Translations under genes and position numbers: made by a program
Part shown: positions 35,351 through 47,346 of the stretch, piece by piece
Position numbering within the stretch: position 1 is the stretch's first letter
Layout: every line of letters begins with the position of its first letter
Source of the DNA: Phytophthora sp. 'mugwort'
Lineage: Eukaryota; Oomycota; Peronosporomycetes; Peronosporales; Peronosporaceae
Reading direction: 5' to 3'
DNA: 64,000 bases
Assembly (NCBI GenBank): GCA_033558025.1
Contig: JAUCEF010000006.1
Coordinates: 1,984,001 to 2,048,000 of the forward strand
Notes under the pieces: model-generated
The model's input: only the letters and a program-made list of their open reading frames with translations
Databases searched by the model: none
Told to the model about the DNA's origin: nothing

Positions 35351-35625
35351 ATGTCACTTTAGTAAGGTGACATGAGGTGTGGGCACTGACGCACCGATCA
35401 ACATAACGGTTACGTTGTACCAGCTGCTGACAGCAGAGCGACTCCTAGGTTTCATCGTATTATATTTCAAGCCAAGCTAAAGCACCTATATAAATATTCC
35501 GTCTTAAATCCACCTTACCTTTTTTAACTAGTCCTCCTCAGACCAGGGGACTCATGAGCTGCCGTTCACTGGACTATGTATATTCTGCGCTGCACACTCC
35601 TTCTCGCAAGGTGCTTTGTGAACCC
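35351..35625 (+). repeat. Gypsy-type LTR, probably solo
   Basis: Begins TGTCACTTTAGTAAGGTGAC, itself an inverted repeat, and carries GTTGTACCAGCTGCT, CTCCTAGGTTTCATCG, AGCTAAAGCACCTATATAAA and CCAGGGGACTCATGAGCTGC. The same landmarks occur in the same order in 42457-42730. No gypsy internal sequence is attached on either side. Confidence 0.6.
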
Positions 35626-36200
35626 GTCAAAACAACTAAGATACGCTACCAAACCCCACAAAATACACATGTATTCCCAGCGTATGTCGAAGAAAATTAT
35701 TATTAAAATCAGAAAACCTATATCAAATACCAATGAAACAACGTAATTTAAGGGGTAGGTATTTCCATCTTATATCCGACACGAGCAGTCTTTCATCAGT
35801 ACATTACATTGCCAACCATTTCTCCTTCTGTTTCCGCCCGTGGCACCCCCCCCCCTCCAATGTCAGCTCCGGCAGGCGTGAAGCGCGGGCATTGTAAGCG
35901 ATATCGCTGGATCGATTCCTTCTATGCGTGGGGGGGGCTCGAAGTAAACCTTGAAAGGCAAACAGTAAAAGGTGTGAATAATCCACCGGGGTATAAACAA
36001 TAGCCTGGCAATCTTTATCAGTGGGAAACGAGCAGGGTGTGTATCAAAGATACTAAATCCAGCAGACCATCGTGGCCCGTACGGCAGAATTTGAATGTCG
36101 GCGCGAGGTTAGCGATCTCCACTACGCGCTCCGATATCGCAATAGCTTTCTTCCTAACTCAAGCTCAAGTGTCCTCCTCCCCCGCAACCTCATGTCCAAG
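35626..36200. other. AT-rich spacer, no gene
   Basis: Nothing coding is supported. Poly-C at about 35849-35858 and poly-G at about 35932-35939 are the only clear features. Confidence 0.4.
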
Positions 36201-36429
36201 AAGCCGGACAAGTGCGTCAGCCTCAGGCGGAGTGGAAAGTATGGGGACCATCGAGAAAGGCCAGGATCTCCCTCACAATGCCATACATGGAGATCGTACG
36301 GTGGGCAGTTGGCGAGTATCGTCTCCTCGCTGTGCCCGACAAGCTCACAATTGACGTACAACTGAAGTTCAGGAAAAAAGCCTGCCGCTGCTCCACCTTC
36401 TTGTCGAACAAAAAAACGAGCTCGATGTC

Positions 36430-37285
36430 GCCATGCTAGCAAGAGGAGGGCGGCATCAGCCTTACAGATGCGATCGGCATCCAGAAGGCTGTGCACGTCG
36501 CCAAAAGCTCACGAGCTCTGGTCTCGCTTCCGGTTATCCTGACTCCGCTGCCTTCAAGGACGCTAGGGGCACAACTAGCACCGTGCGTTCGGTGGTCGAG
36601 CTCCGTCAAGATCGACAGGACTAGATCGTATGGCTCCGCGGCATTAGCATCGGTAAATACCGAAGTACGTCTATCTGCAACGCGGTCCACGAGGTGCAAT
36701 CTGCAAGGGAGCAATCTCCGCTGCCAAACAAAACAAATCCCGGTTGACGATGCCGTTCTATAGCAACGCCGACGGGCCAGGAAACATGCCGATTCTCTAT
36801 CTGGGTACGGCCGTGAAGCCTCGCGGCGTACGCCATGAAGCCACCCACCCTGAATTATTTCAAAACGGAAAGAGTGGATGACTGATGGATGTACCAGCAA
36901 TGGCTAGTGGTATTGGACGTGAGAATGCGCTCTGAAAAGCGCAGCGTCTTGCTATTAGTTGAGAATGCATCGTCGCATTTTGAGACAGCGCTCTCGCTCC
37001 CAAACATCCACGTCGAGAAACGCTTCCTACCGCGATCGGCCAAGATACAGCACACGAACCAGGGCATAATCAACTGTTTTTTGCTGTACGTTCTGACGGA
37101 GAAAATGTTATATGCTTTAGAGCCAACAGGCGAGGCTGTTATCATTATTGTAGATATGCTCACAGAACTGATGTGGTGCGAAACGGCATGGCCGAAAGTA
37201 AGCCTCTCGACTATCTTGCACTATTGGCATCATTCGGTCGTGTTAGACAAGTCAAACACAACTTACTTGCACAGGTAAAATCAAT
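36430..37285 (+). pseudogene. Tigger-like (pogo superfamily) transposase, decayed
   Basis: The catalytic half is readable. SRLTMPFYSNADGPGNMPIL and YLGTAVKPRGVRHE (about 36740-36830) are the Tigger block after the first Asp. Next come MYQQWLVVLDVRMRSEKRSV and LLLVENASSHFETA (36889-36990). The second Asp position, usually D in 'LLLDN', is Glu here (LLLVENASSH). NQGIINCFLLYVLTEKMLYA (about 37056-37115, equivalent to 'DQGII...') has Asn where the third Asp usually stands. DMLTELMWCETAW, VSLSTI and NCW-like residues finish the domain at about 37280. The changed acids and the stop near 36870 make it inactive. The region 36070-36430 may hold its DNA-binding part but is not clear. Confidence 0.72.
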
Positions 37286-38690
37286 ACATGATCACCACGT
37301 CATGTGTTTGTTCGCATCGTAGTCATCTTACACACTCTTAAGGCATCTCAAATGCGGAGAGCCCTTCCAGACTACAAAATAATAAGGTTAGAAACTAGTT
37401 TCAATAGGGGTTGCCTCCAACGCGCCACCCGCCGTTCACCACAGTTGTCCAGTCGTTTGTCGGCGCTCTTCAACCACGCAGGATAGAGTCATCTTCCGAT
37501 GATGAGCGCTGGGAGAGTGTGGAGGGTAGCGATGATAAAGTGGTGCTACTATTATCTTTTTCTTTGTGTACAATGCTGACTTTGGTTGGACGTAGTCTTT
37601 TGCTGTCCCTCTACCTTCTCGTATCTACCCTTCGACATTGCAGTACCTGCGTCCCGATCCGCGACTGCTTGTCTCCATTGACCTCTCTACCTTGGCCTTC
37701 TTTGCGCCAGCTGGAAGTGGATGTTCCTAGGTAGATCCACTTTCAGTATCCTCAGAAGAAGTAGCACCCTGGTTCTCAGAATCATCCTCGCAGTTGAGCA
37801 GTGTTTGCGGCTGCCTGTTCGCACGTTCGAGCTGTTGCGCAAGTCATTCCGCTTTGGCTCGTCACGAAACTCGCGGAAGCCCACTACTCGAAAACTCGGT
37901 CGTACAATTTATTGTAGTATCGCGCCGTCGATGTGGTCTTCTGCGCTCTTACAACTTTCGTTTAGCTAGTATGGAGGTGTAGCAGCCTCAAAACATTGCA
38001 ACCGATACACGCAGCATTTTCTACGCTTCCTTACAAAAGTTTGTGACCGTTCATATTTGGCATGACGGCTTGGGCGTAAGCCTTTGTATTACGACGCCAC
38101 CATATCCCAGAAATCGTCGGCTTTCTGGTCTATCGCCACCGTCGCATCCCTTGGCACCGCGACTCACACCATTTCAAGCCGTTTGTCTTCTCGGAGGTCC
38201 CAGTTCGCCCTCACCGAGGTGTAGCTTCGGTGTGGCCTGCATCTCGCATTTTGCCATCAATGGCAGCTGTGCTGTCCCGAAGAAAATGTCGCATATATCT
38301 TTGAGTCGAGCTAGGCCATTTGAGACACACAATGTGCGGGATAGATGATTGGGGTATGATCGGCAAAACACTACACCAAGTTCGGCTGGTTAAGACCACA
38401 AGAAGCGTTTATTTTGCTGTCGTGTAAGTTGGGGGCTGAGTCGGCAGTAATGTATCTCAAATTGAGGTTTGAACACCGATTTGAGACCTACGTTTGAGAA
38501 TACTCTTACCAACTATGTAGTACTGTGCATTTCCCGACGGAAGACCAATCTGACCTTAAAAGGTACCGAATTACCTTTGTTATGACCTTCTATTTGTTAT
38601 GTCATACACCTGCGTTTTAGCCAAAGGCGATCAAACGGGAAAGCCAACCGTGCAACCTTAGTTATCACATACACCGCCTACCACCGCCCT
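37286..38690. other. No gene supported
   Basis: About 1.4 kb of mixed composition. Frames at 37411-37734 and 37721-37969 carry no known motif. A SSDDERWESVEGSDD-like acidic stretch (about 37492-37540) could be the tail of the preceding transposase. Confidence 0.3.
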
Positions 38691-38756
38691 GAACTGCCTT
38701 TCCCGCAGCCCCCCCCCCCCCCACAGCTCGTTTCGCGACTGGATGGCTCGAACGGA

Positions 38757-38970
38757 GCGGTGCCGACCAAAAGGAAGTCCACGCCTTCCCGGGTGACAAG
38801 GCCTCAAGTTCAAAACCAACAAAGTTTTGTCTATCCTGCGGCTCACAAGCTAGAAGTGCTAGATCACCTCGCTCAATATGACGACATAGAACAGACTATT
38901 AATCACATCTATTCAGAATTACATGTGTCAAAGCGTAGAGAGAGAGAGGCAGACGAGTCTATTTAACCTT
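38757..38970 (+). pseudogene. Transposase N-terminal (DNA-binding) fragment
   Basis: KRKSTPSRVTRPQVQNQQSF and YPAAHKLEVLDHLAQYDDIE (about 38766-38890) look like the helix-turn-helix start of a DDE transposase. The frame ends after KRREREADESI at 38966. The rest of the element is absent; a LINE fragment on the other strand follows at once. Confidence 0.4.
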
Positions 38971-38980
38971 TATCAGTTTC

Positions 38981-40310
38981 TTAGGTCTGGTAAGTCCTAA
39001 CCCTGGATAGCAACGCCGGTGTCTCCATGAGGTCCGGTAGTTGCACGGGACTTGTCACTAAGAATGACTGCTCTCTTAGTTGGTCTTCCATTGCGTGTTG
39101 GCACATCATAAGCCGAGTCCCTTGAATTATTTTCTCCGGCCTACGTCGTTCTCGTTTCCCGAGCACCGTTATTTGCCGCATTCCTGTCGTCCAGAATTCC
39201 TTGACGCTGCCTTTTATTGATATTTCTTCCTGCTGAAACACATCCCGGTTCCGCTGTATCCATAAGCTGGTGATGCATACGCTGCTGAGTATGTGCCACA
39301 TTCTCTTCCATACGACCTCGTATTGAGCCGCGTCGTCTGGGTATTCCTTTCGGAGCCTTGCGCCATGCTTTTTGTTACTGCTGGCGCCGTCCGGTTGGCG
39401 CAATTGCCTTGGATGTGTTGAAGCTTCCCCACATTCCTTGTTCTCCTTTCCAGTGGCTGATCAACTGCTGCCAGCATGCCTGTGCGCACGGGCACGCCTA
39501 AAATATATGCCGTGAGCTCGTGTCCGTGAGCCCAAACTTTCTTTGGGGATTGGTTCAGTGCCGACGCTTGCCAACTACTGTTCCGCACCCGTTCTTCCAG
39601 TCGCTTTCTAGCTGTTTCTCCAGCCTCAATCTGCCTCCTTTGCATTTCCGAAATGGCTGCTTCTTGAGTGCCACGAGAACATGCTGTTCGCTATGTTGTC
39701 TGGTACGCTCCATGGGAACCCATGCGCTCGTGGGTGCGCGTAAAAGACAACGCTTCCTTGGTCTTGGTATCTCTGCAACGTCATCTTGTCCACTGCTGTC
39801 TCTGTGTCCTCGGAGTTTGTCTCCGGCTACTTTCCAGTGAATTCCGTTGTCCTGTTGTTCAACTTCAATCTGACCCACTGTTCCGTGATGTTGATCCGCT
39901 CTGGTCCTATGACTCTTCCTGGCGCTGTGTACCTCCACTTGTATTCATACTCCAGTTGAGGCGGATGCCTGAGGTGCATTTGTCTCGACGCACCTGCATG
40001 TCGTCCTCTATGTCCATTAGTGGTGAAATCATCAGAATTGCGAGGCCCCACCAACGCAGCTTGGCTTGCTGATGCTCCTTGTCCTCTGTCAGCGGGATCG
40101 TCATTGCGTATGTCCGGCCTCCCGTTCGTTGAATGTTGAGGTCTGCTATGGAGCACTCCTGTATCTGTTGTACTTACGACTTGGGAGGGTTTTGCCCGCT
40201 GCGTCGACATTACACGGGTAGTTGGTCCAGTTGTAGGTCGGCCAGTAGGCTTTCTCCTCCTCCTTCCATATCCGCTGGACGTTGGGTAACTCGAACGGAA
40301 ATGTGTCAAA
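38981..40310 (-). pseudogene. LINE (L1-like) ORF2 C-terminal region, decayed
   Basis: Minus-strand pieces: ITEQWVRLKLNNRTTEF (about 39830-39880); a middle section (39214-39645) with Arg/Lys-rich text; and near the 3' end HILSSVCITSLWIQRNRDVF (about 39235-39295), the 'LW.ERNRRVF' signature seen at the end of oomycete LINE ORF2 proteins after the zf-RVT region. It ends at about 38981. No poly-A tail is seen. Identification rests mainly on the last motif. Confidence 0.5.
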
Positions 40311-40329
40311 GCTTAACAGTCGTCAATAT

Positions 40330-41660
40330 ATTGATTCTAGGTGGCGCCGGACGCGAGCCAAAATAGAAAATTAGTGCGGTGAGCGCGGCGGTGCCGCTGA
40401 ACCGAACACGCGACAGAAAAGGAGAGGGATAGTGGTGCCAAAAGATGACGAGGCTGGTCTACTCCGCTGGATAAATGATCTGCGTGACGAAGGCGCGCAA
40501 GTGACACCGACAAAATGTTGAGGTTACAAGTGCTAGAAGTGACAAATGCAGCTGGTATTGCACCTTTCAAGGCGTCGTGGTGCTGGCAAGACCTATTTAA
40601 TTCTCGCCATGGATTTTGGCTTCGTCGTAAAAGCGACAAGGCCAAATTCAGCCTTTAAACCTCGCACAAGTTGTGGAAATGTTTGCTGCGGAGATCAAGC
40701 CAAAAGCGGCTGAAATTGGAGCGACTCGCATATCCAAACAGGTTTAAGTTTCTTTCATTTTGAACTAATTGATAGGTTTAACAATTATCAGAATGATTGA
40801 TGGCTCTGTTTTTTCGAGTATCTTCTAAAGGCAACACTGGCAAAGGAAGGAAGTAAAACGGTTTGGGTGGAATGCGGGGGGGGATCAAAAGAGAGAGCGC
40901 CATTAATGCTGTTGGGGGTTCTTCGGGCCAAAAATATCCGCCCTTTGTCGTGTGCAAGATGCGGTCCTCCCAATAATCAAGAAATTCGTCAGACTAATGC
41001 GCCACGGCTTCATCGTTTCGATGTGGAACAAGCATATTTGCCGAATTCAAAACGAAACAAACGTGCAGGTTTTCTTCAGTACGAAAGGTAAACATATTTA
41101 CTGCTGATACTTATACTTAGCTTTATCTCCTTAATTATTTACTTGTATTTTGCAATTTGACAATTCTGTTCCTGAAGTTGCATTTCGGCGAACAACCTGA
41201 CATATCGGAGCCAATTCTATAGCTGCTCGGTGATTTTTCAGGTGACTGGACTGAGAATTTCGTCGGTACGCAAAAAAAATAATGTGACTCTGCTAAAAGT
41301 ACCGCCAAACGCCACGTCGGTATGCCAACCTGCCGATGATATCCTAAACGGGTCCGCGGAAGGTAAGGATAAGAAAGGTGTGGATTCAGAATTTACGGCA
41401 GCAGCTAAAAAGCCGACAACCTGGAGCTGCTTTCAAACTAAAAGCTCCTGATCGATCGGAGCTAAGCAGCTGGATCACGCAACGTGGTCTGATGTTGCAG
41501 TGTCTTCAATTACGGCGAGCTTCCAGTCTTATCGAGAGGTGCGGTCTAATCGACAATATTCAGAAACGGACGCCGAACCTCACGAGCATGCCGACGATAG
41601 TGTCAACGAAGCTCTCCATGCAGGGTGGTTAGACAAGGATATAGGGGATTTAGCTTAAAC
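40330..41660 (+). pseudogene. pogo-like DDE_1 transposase, decayed
   Basis: CENP-B-type DNA-binding text is first: GLLRWINDLRDEGAQVTPTK (about 40455-40515), then SWCWQDLFNSRHGFWLRRKS in a shifted frame (about 40580-40640). The DDE core begins at about 40858 with TVWVECGGGSKERAPLMLLG, which precedes the catalytic strands. LKVPPNATSVCQPADDILNG (41297-41356) is the loop before the third acid. The C-terminus reads LRQQLKSRQPGAAFKLKAPD then RSELSSWIT (about 41387-41480), and an Asp/Glu-rich end stops at 41656-41658. About 130 bp at 41095-41230 interrupts homology and may be an intron or insertion. Second-Asp region not found. Confidence 0.72.
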
Positions 41661-42456
41661 GATGCTTTGAATGACATTTGTCGAGATTAATGCGCATCAA
41701 CAGACTTCTGTGTTGCTACGGTAAGGAGAGGCTAGTAAACACTTTAGATAGACACGACAGTGAAAATCTGGACTTTACTGTATGCGATAACTAAGTCAAT
41801 TCGGTAGGTCCGTCACAAGCGTGTTTAGGGGTACAATATGATTTGGCGATCCACTGGGGCACAATTAATGTGCAATTGCCTTTTTTGGTCCAATGACTGT
41901 AGGGGAAGCAAGTGGTTCCGATTTGGACTAAGGACCACATTACAAGGAATTTAGGACGCAATGGCCACAATGTATCGACCATTCAGGCTTCCAAAAGAGC
42001 TACAGAGTGTACCAGCAGATCAGTTACGAATACTGTCATATTTGTCGGATAAGCGTAGGGGTGAGTTTATACAAAGGCACCTAGTCAGTTAGGAGGGCTT
42101 TCGTAAGACCTCTCCTCCTATAAAAGACCCTAAAAAAAAAGCCGAGTTTTAACCGCGTGTCATTCGTGCCACGCCATACATCTCACATTTTATTGACTTG
42201 AACCTATCGAGGACTATATTTGCGGTGACATGGAAATGCCATGCATGGCACAGTGTGGTTCCATGGCAATTGGTCGCGCCTTGTGCCACCTGGATCCCTA
42301 TCGTGTAGTGGACACACATATTTGATTCCTTCTGCATCATTCAAACAAGAAAGCCCTGCTCCATTATTCTGTCAAGCTCCATCCATCCTCATTGTCAGGG
42401 ATGGAATCTGATACTGTTGTCGATGTTGCCGAGTGTAGTTACATGAACAGTAACGT
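41661..42456. other. Spacer, no gene
   Basis: Nothing coding is supported. A run of nine A at 42131-42139 is the only landmark. Confidence 0.4.
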
Positions 42457-42730
42457 GTCAATATTCAGAGACGTCATGGCGTGTGGACAACACCACTGAC
42501 ACTCCGAGCGACATTACGGTACGCTGTACCAGATGCTCTTAGAGCCGCACAATTGGCGGCCCTCTAGGTTTCAGTATAAATAGCTTATAGTTTGTATTGC
42601 AAGCAAAGCTAAATTGCCTATACATATATATTCAGTTCTACATATACCTTACTTTGGTAACTAGGCCAGGGGACTTCTGAACTGCCGTACGCTGAGAGTT
42701 CGTAGACTATACACGCCTACGCGGGTAGAT
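42457..42730 (+). repeat. 5' LTR of the plus-strand gypsy element
   Basis: Begins TGTCAATATTCAGAGACGTC, carries ACGCTGTACCAGATGCT, CCCTCTAGGTTTCAGTATAA, a TATA-rich stretch (about 42610-42630) and CCAGGGGACTTCTGAACTGC. It is homologous to 35351-35625. Gag follows about 250 bp downstream. The exact 3' end is uncertain. Confidence 0.65.
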
Positions 42731-42979
42731 AGATTACCTGAATCCTCTGTGGACTCTAGAAGCGAGCCACAATGGAACTCAGTGATTTTTCTCACTTGAA
42801 TAACCCTCACTGGGAGTCGGTTCGAAAGATGGAACGCATCTTTCAGCTGGAAACCTACGAAGTTTGGCGGAGGCGGCGCCGACCGGACAGTTCTCTCGCG
42901 TAGATGCGTTCGGCACGTATGAATGTGGGCTAATTTTCCACATTCATGGTAGGCTGCAGGCGTCCACGTCTCAACCAAA

Positions 42980-45960
42980 GCTTCCTAGACCGGAGCCCTG
43001 TGCCTGACGGTCCCTGCGTTTGAAGTCAAGGAGGAGGATAACCTCCACTTTTGGGACCGAGAAGTAGAGACCGCGATGAGCGCTGGGCTCGTCTCGGACG
43101 AGCGGCTCCAAGTCGCTTTTGCACTTCCAAACCTTGATGTTGGCAAACCATGGGCCTGCACCATGAAGACGACGTCCCTAGAAGTTATACATCCTGGACG
43201 CAGTTGGCGAAGCAACTACGTACCGCCTTCCTGCCACCAAATATCGAGTGTCGCCAGCGGTCACGCTTCCTGGCTTGCAATCCAGGGAAGCGTGGCTTGC
43301 ACGATTGCGTATACAGAAGATGCGTATATTGGCAACCTCTCTGGCGGGCAACCCGCTGCCCAAAGACATCAAGGTATGGAAGGCCTTCGGGTTGGCCGGG
43401 CATGCACACAGTTGTTTCATGTGCATCATGCCTCGACGATGGAAGCAGCGATTCAAGTTGCTCTCCAAGATCAGTACAGCCACCGCCAGGCTCGTACTCG
43501 AGCTATGCGCTTACCAGTCGTCAACTCTGGCCCGGTGCCGCTGGATTTGGACACGGCTAAACATAGCGACATCCGATGATACAGCTGTGGTAATCTCGGG
43601 CTCATGCACCGTGTCTATCCTGCGCAAGGACGAGGAAGGAGCTCCTTCCGCAGAATTAAAGGTCCGAAGGGTTGCTGGCAGAAGTCGCGACCGAGGGGAA
43701 GGGGAACGCAGGACACCAGTAGAGGCGGGGTGCCCTACTGGGGAAGATCTGAGTATTCGCGACGGGTATGCGGACGGCTGACCGCAAAGGCTTATCCCCT
43801 CGGAGGCTATGCTCTCTCGGATAGGAGAAGAGCAGCGGAGGGGTTGCTGGTGGTACACACGAGTATACGGGGGCTCAAAGATCCCTTGAAGATCCTAGTT
43901 GACTATGGGGTGTCTAGAAATTTGGCTAGACGCTGGAGTGTCGAGCGAAATAACGACAAGTTCTTCGATGCTCTACGCGAGAGCAAGGGGAACCCGGGCT
44001 GGTCTAGGCGAGACTGGCCAAAGGCATCGTTGCCAAGGTGGCCAAGATCTGCAAGAAGCTGTCGGTCGAGTTCGAAGACTTCGGCAGCCTTATGGCGTTC
44101 ATCGTCTTGCACATCGACAAGTACGACTTGATCCTCGGCATGCCGGGGCTTGAAAATAACGAGCCATGGGTCGATTGGCGAGGGGGAGCCATAGGGGGTA
44201 GTAAATCTTCCGTCTCTGACAGAGCACTAACGAGTCCTGTTCACAACTCTGTCAGACGGCATGACGTCGTGAAGGGTGCCAACAACCCGTGGATATCCGA
44301 TAAAGACATGGCGTCACCACTGTAACAGTCCTCCCCGGAAAACAGTTCTGAGAAGTATCGCAACAGGTTGCGAGACCTCGATCAATGCGAGCAAAGATCG
44401 TAGGCCGCCAAATACTAGGTCAGTGAACAGGATTTTCCGCCTCGCGCTGGATACGCGCAGCCACAGGGCTGAGGATCTGTGCGAGCCGGAGCACGAGACC
44501 ACTACGTCAGCGCGTCTCGGTGCCGTACTTCCGATGCCCCGACTGTGGAATTGTCGCCTGACACATTCCAGGCGGGAAACTTAGGTCCAAAAGCGGGTAA
44601 CACAGTACCGCGTGCAGACGACTCGGTCTGCCAAGGAGGCTGAGTAAAATAGTTCCACACAATGAAGGGGGTAACGAAGTAGCGCTTGAAGCGCCGACAT
44701 ATCGGGTTGTCGAGGACGGTGTCACAGTCGCCTCAAGAGTAGGTAACACAGTTCCACACAAAGACCGGGAACGGAGTACCGCACGGGGCCGGACTGACTC
44801 CGAGACTAGTGAGCAATAAGGCTTCCCTGGGCGTGGGTATTAAGGCTGCACGACAGGTCGCGCAAGCAACCCCTGTTCGGGGGATGGTGGAATACCATCA
44901 CAAGGCCACTAAGGCTGGCCTAGGGCAGATAACTCAAATCTCACGGGCGTTCCCTGAAAACTATCAGGTCCTCGCAGGCGTGAGGAGGCGCCGCGTGAAG
45001 ACGATCGGTGTCCACCTGGAACCGCTGCCTGAGATGTCAGAACTTCTGGACCTCGAGGAAGGCTTGCCAGATGACTTCCTGGCCGAACTGTAGGTCGGCG
45101 GATCGATGCGTTGGTCCTCATACAACCTGAGCTAACTCCCAAAGAGTTGAACCCTTCGTCCGTCATGGACGAGGATGTCTCGGAGGACGACGAGCCGCTC
45201 GCTATGGATTTGAAATTTTGAAGAACCCAGAGGACCCCTTGTATCCTCTTGCAAGCGTTCAAAGACGGAGAGTCAACGAACCCACCGTCTAGACTCCCGC
45301 CTGATCGAGAAGTCAGATATGCGATCGATCTCGTCCCAGGAACAGTATGTTTTGTCACGAGACAATGGCTGCTGTCGCGCGAGCAAGTGCGAAGTCATTA
45401 ACGCCTTTTCGCCGCGAAGGCGAAGGCAGGCATGGTGCGTGAGTCCACGTCTCCGCACTCTGCACCCGCCTTCTACGTTCGTAAACCGAACGGGAAGTGG
45501 CGTCCGGTTACCGGCATAGATACCGATATGTTCTGTTGAACGGCATGGCGGGTGGTATGTTGTTCAGCGCTAGATCTGGTAGATGAATATTACCAGATTT
45601 TGATGCGGGAGAGGACATCCCACTTACAGTAGTGAATACCCTCAATCGGAATGCTGTGGGGGTGGCTGGTGATCCCACAAGGGCCGTGAAAAGCCCCAGC
45701 GACGGTCAATCGCTTCGTCATGCAGTTGTTCTGGCCAATGCGCACGTTCACACAGACGTATTTTGACGATATATTCGTCCACAACCTTCGCGAAGAAGGC
45801 AAGATGGCTCTTGATGTTCATTTGGAGCACCTCTGTCGAGTGTTGGAGGTCATGAGAGCCAACACGCTCTTCGCCAACATCGACTAGTGCGAGTTCACGG
45901 CCGAGGAGACCAAAAATGCCGCGGCCGGGTGCAGAAAAAGAAAACAAAACGACAATTATA
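42980..45960 (+). pseudogene. Ty3/gypsy gag-protease-RT, truncated in RT
   Basis: Gag spans about 43076-43790 in two frames: MSAGLVSDERLQVAFALPNL, then TTWTQLAKQLRTAFLPPNIE-like text and DTMEEAIQVALQ-like text. A damaged zinc knuckle (CYSCGNLGLMHRVYPAQGRG) lies at about 43580-43630. The protease region is at about 43875-44200: LKILVDYGVSRN, where a DSG/DTG is expected (Tyr now replaces Ser/Thr), then FIVLHIDKYDLILGMPGLEN. RT starts at about 45280: REVRYAIDLVPGTVCFVTRQ, then AGMVRESTSPHSAPAFYVRK and PNGKWRPVTG. The YFDD box is seen as a shifted TYFDDIFVHN at about 45760-45785. The reading stops near 45905-45960 in MRANTLFANID-type text. Connection, RNase H, integrase and the 3' LTR are missing. 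Confidence 0.8.
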
Positions 45961-47170
45961 TAATTGGGTTGCAAATGCCGAGATCATTGCGGTTGCGATC
46001 ACCTGAAGGAGAACCGTGACGACGACCTCTCGACAGTCCTCACGGAGGAAGACGAGATAGCTCGCAATACCGGAAGACACCCGCGATGGCGCCCATTGAC
46101 CCCGTGCTCGAGGAAGCAGCAACTGTTGGCTTAATTGATAAGCTAAAGGCTATGTGTGTTGCCGAGGAAATACGTGAGGACTGCGGGATCGAGTTTGGTG
46201 TCTGATCTTGCTGGCAAAGTTGCACGTATTATGCACTTTATAGTTGACATGCTTTTCAAATCAATGCACATTTCTTGAAACCAATGTAATGCTGGTGCCG
46301 AATGTAGTTTCTAGATGCCAAACATAATAGGAGAGCGTAATTGGTATGATGATGCTTGTAATTGAAATTTATCAGCTAGTGTGCGAGTTTCCCACGTAAA
46401 ATATTTGTAATGCAACAAATCTGACAACCACTAATCATGTGCTTTTTTAAAAAACATTTATTATATCAGGGTTTTTCTCTCGAGTAGTTATTATATTAAA
46501 TTATATTCCTAATAACAGGGTATTACTCTCAAGTATTTATTACATAAAATTGTATTCCAAATGACAGGGTATTACTCTCGTGTATTTATTACATAAATTG
46601 AGTAAATGTCCGATCCTCTGATAGTCGTGATCTATCAGACGTGCACAACGTATTTACATGAACTCTATATTCCTTAAAATAATAACAAAAACAATAATAT
46701 TCTAAGGCGCTTTGCTATGAAATTCTCAAGCTGCTCAACCTTAACGACATTTACTGCTTGCGACCATGCTTTCTGCTCAACTCAATCCGGGCGCTGCATA
46801 TCTCGTAGACCGCTCGCTGAACTTCCGTCCGACACGACGGCAGAATCTGCTCGAGCAAGCAGCTTGCCTCGGCCTGTTCGACTATGGCCCCACGAGCTCA
46901 AACCGTTTCAGTCGAGTCGCTGATGCCGCAAAAGTCCTCTTGCGTTGGCCCAAGCGAGCTGCAACGTGAGCCAACCGATAGCGCGAGTGGTTGCAGTGCG
47001 ACTCGCATAGTACGAGCACAAACGGTTGTACCATATTTCGTGTTATGGTTCAGGTAATGGGTACGTTGCGATAAAAAGGAATCTCTTTGGCAGGAATAAA
47101 TAGTGAAGCTCTTAACAATGACTATTGAGAGGTACTCGAAAATTTTGGCGATATGTTAAAGACGTGTACA
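45961..47170. other. AT-rich spacer between gypsy remnant and FAR1-like gene
   Basis: No gene is supported. A plus frame ending at 46205 (APIDPVLEEAATVGLIDKLK) could be a retroelement scrap. It contains the 49-bp tandem repeat at 46467-46608. Frames at 46717-46969 overlap on two frames and show no motif. Confidence 0.35.
46467..46608. repeat. Three imperfect 49-bp tandem units
   Basis: Units start with CAGGGTWTTWCTCTC at 46467, 46516 and 46565, exactly 49 bp apart. Each continues with a TATTTATTA-like AT-rich part. The third is shortened. Units 2 and 3 resemble each other most. Confidence 0.85.
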
Positions 47171-47173
47171 CAA

Positions 47174-47233
47174 AAAAACCTTAGATAACTGTGCACCACA
47201 CGAATGTGTGGTGCACAGTTATCTAAGGTTTTT
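47174..47233. repeat. Perfect 28-bp inverted repeat upstream of FAR1-like gene
   Basis: Arms 47174-47201 and 47206-47233 are exact reverse complements around a 4-base loop (GAAT). The left arm starts AAAAACCTTAGATAACTGTG. The right arm ends in five T. It lies 113 bp before the start codon at 47347. It could be a tiny MITE or a transcribed hairpin. Confidence 0.95.
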
Positions 47234-47278
47234 CCGCGGAAGAGGGAGTTAAGGTTTTATGTTTCATTTGTGGATCGC

Positions 47279-47299
47279 GCCACACCAGTCTGGTGTGGC
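47279..47299. repeat. 21-bp palindrome in FAR1-like gene 5' region
   Basis: GCCACACCAG, one T, then CTGGTGTGGC: 10-bp perfect arms with a 1-base centre, 47 bp before the start codon. It could be a protein-binding site or a 5'-UTR hairpin. Confidence 0.85.
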
Positions 47300-47346
47300 A
47301 GTCTTTCTTTCGAATCGATCCGACCGCGCGCCAAATCCCGTCCATT

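Noticed and set aside
46717..46969. Two overlapping plus frames (68 and 67 codons)
   Set aside because: Same DNA in two frames, no motif, and upstream DNA is AT-rich spacer.
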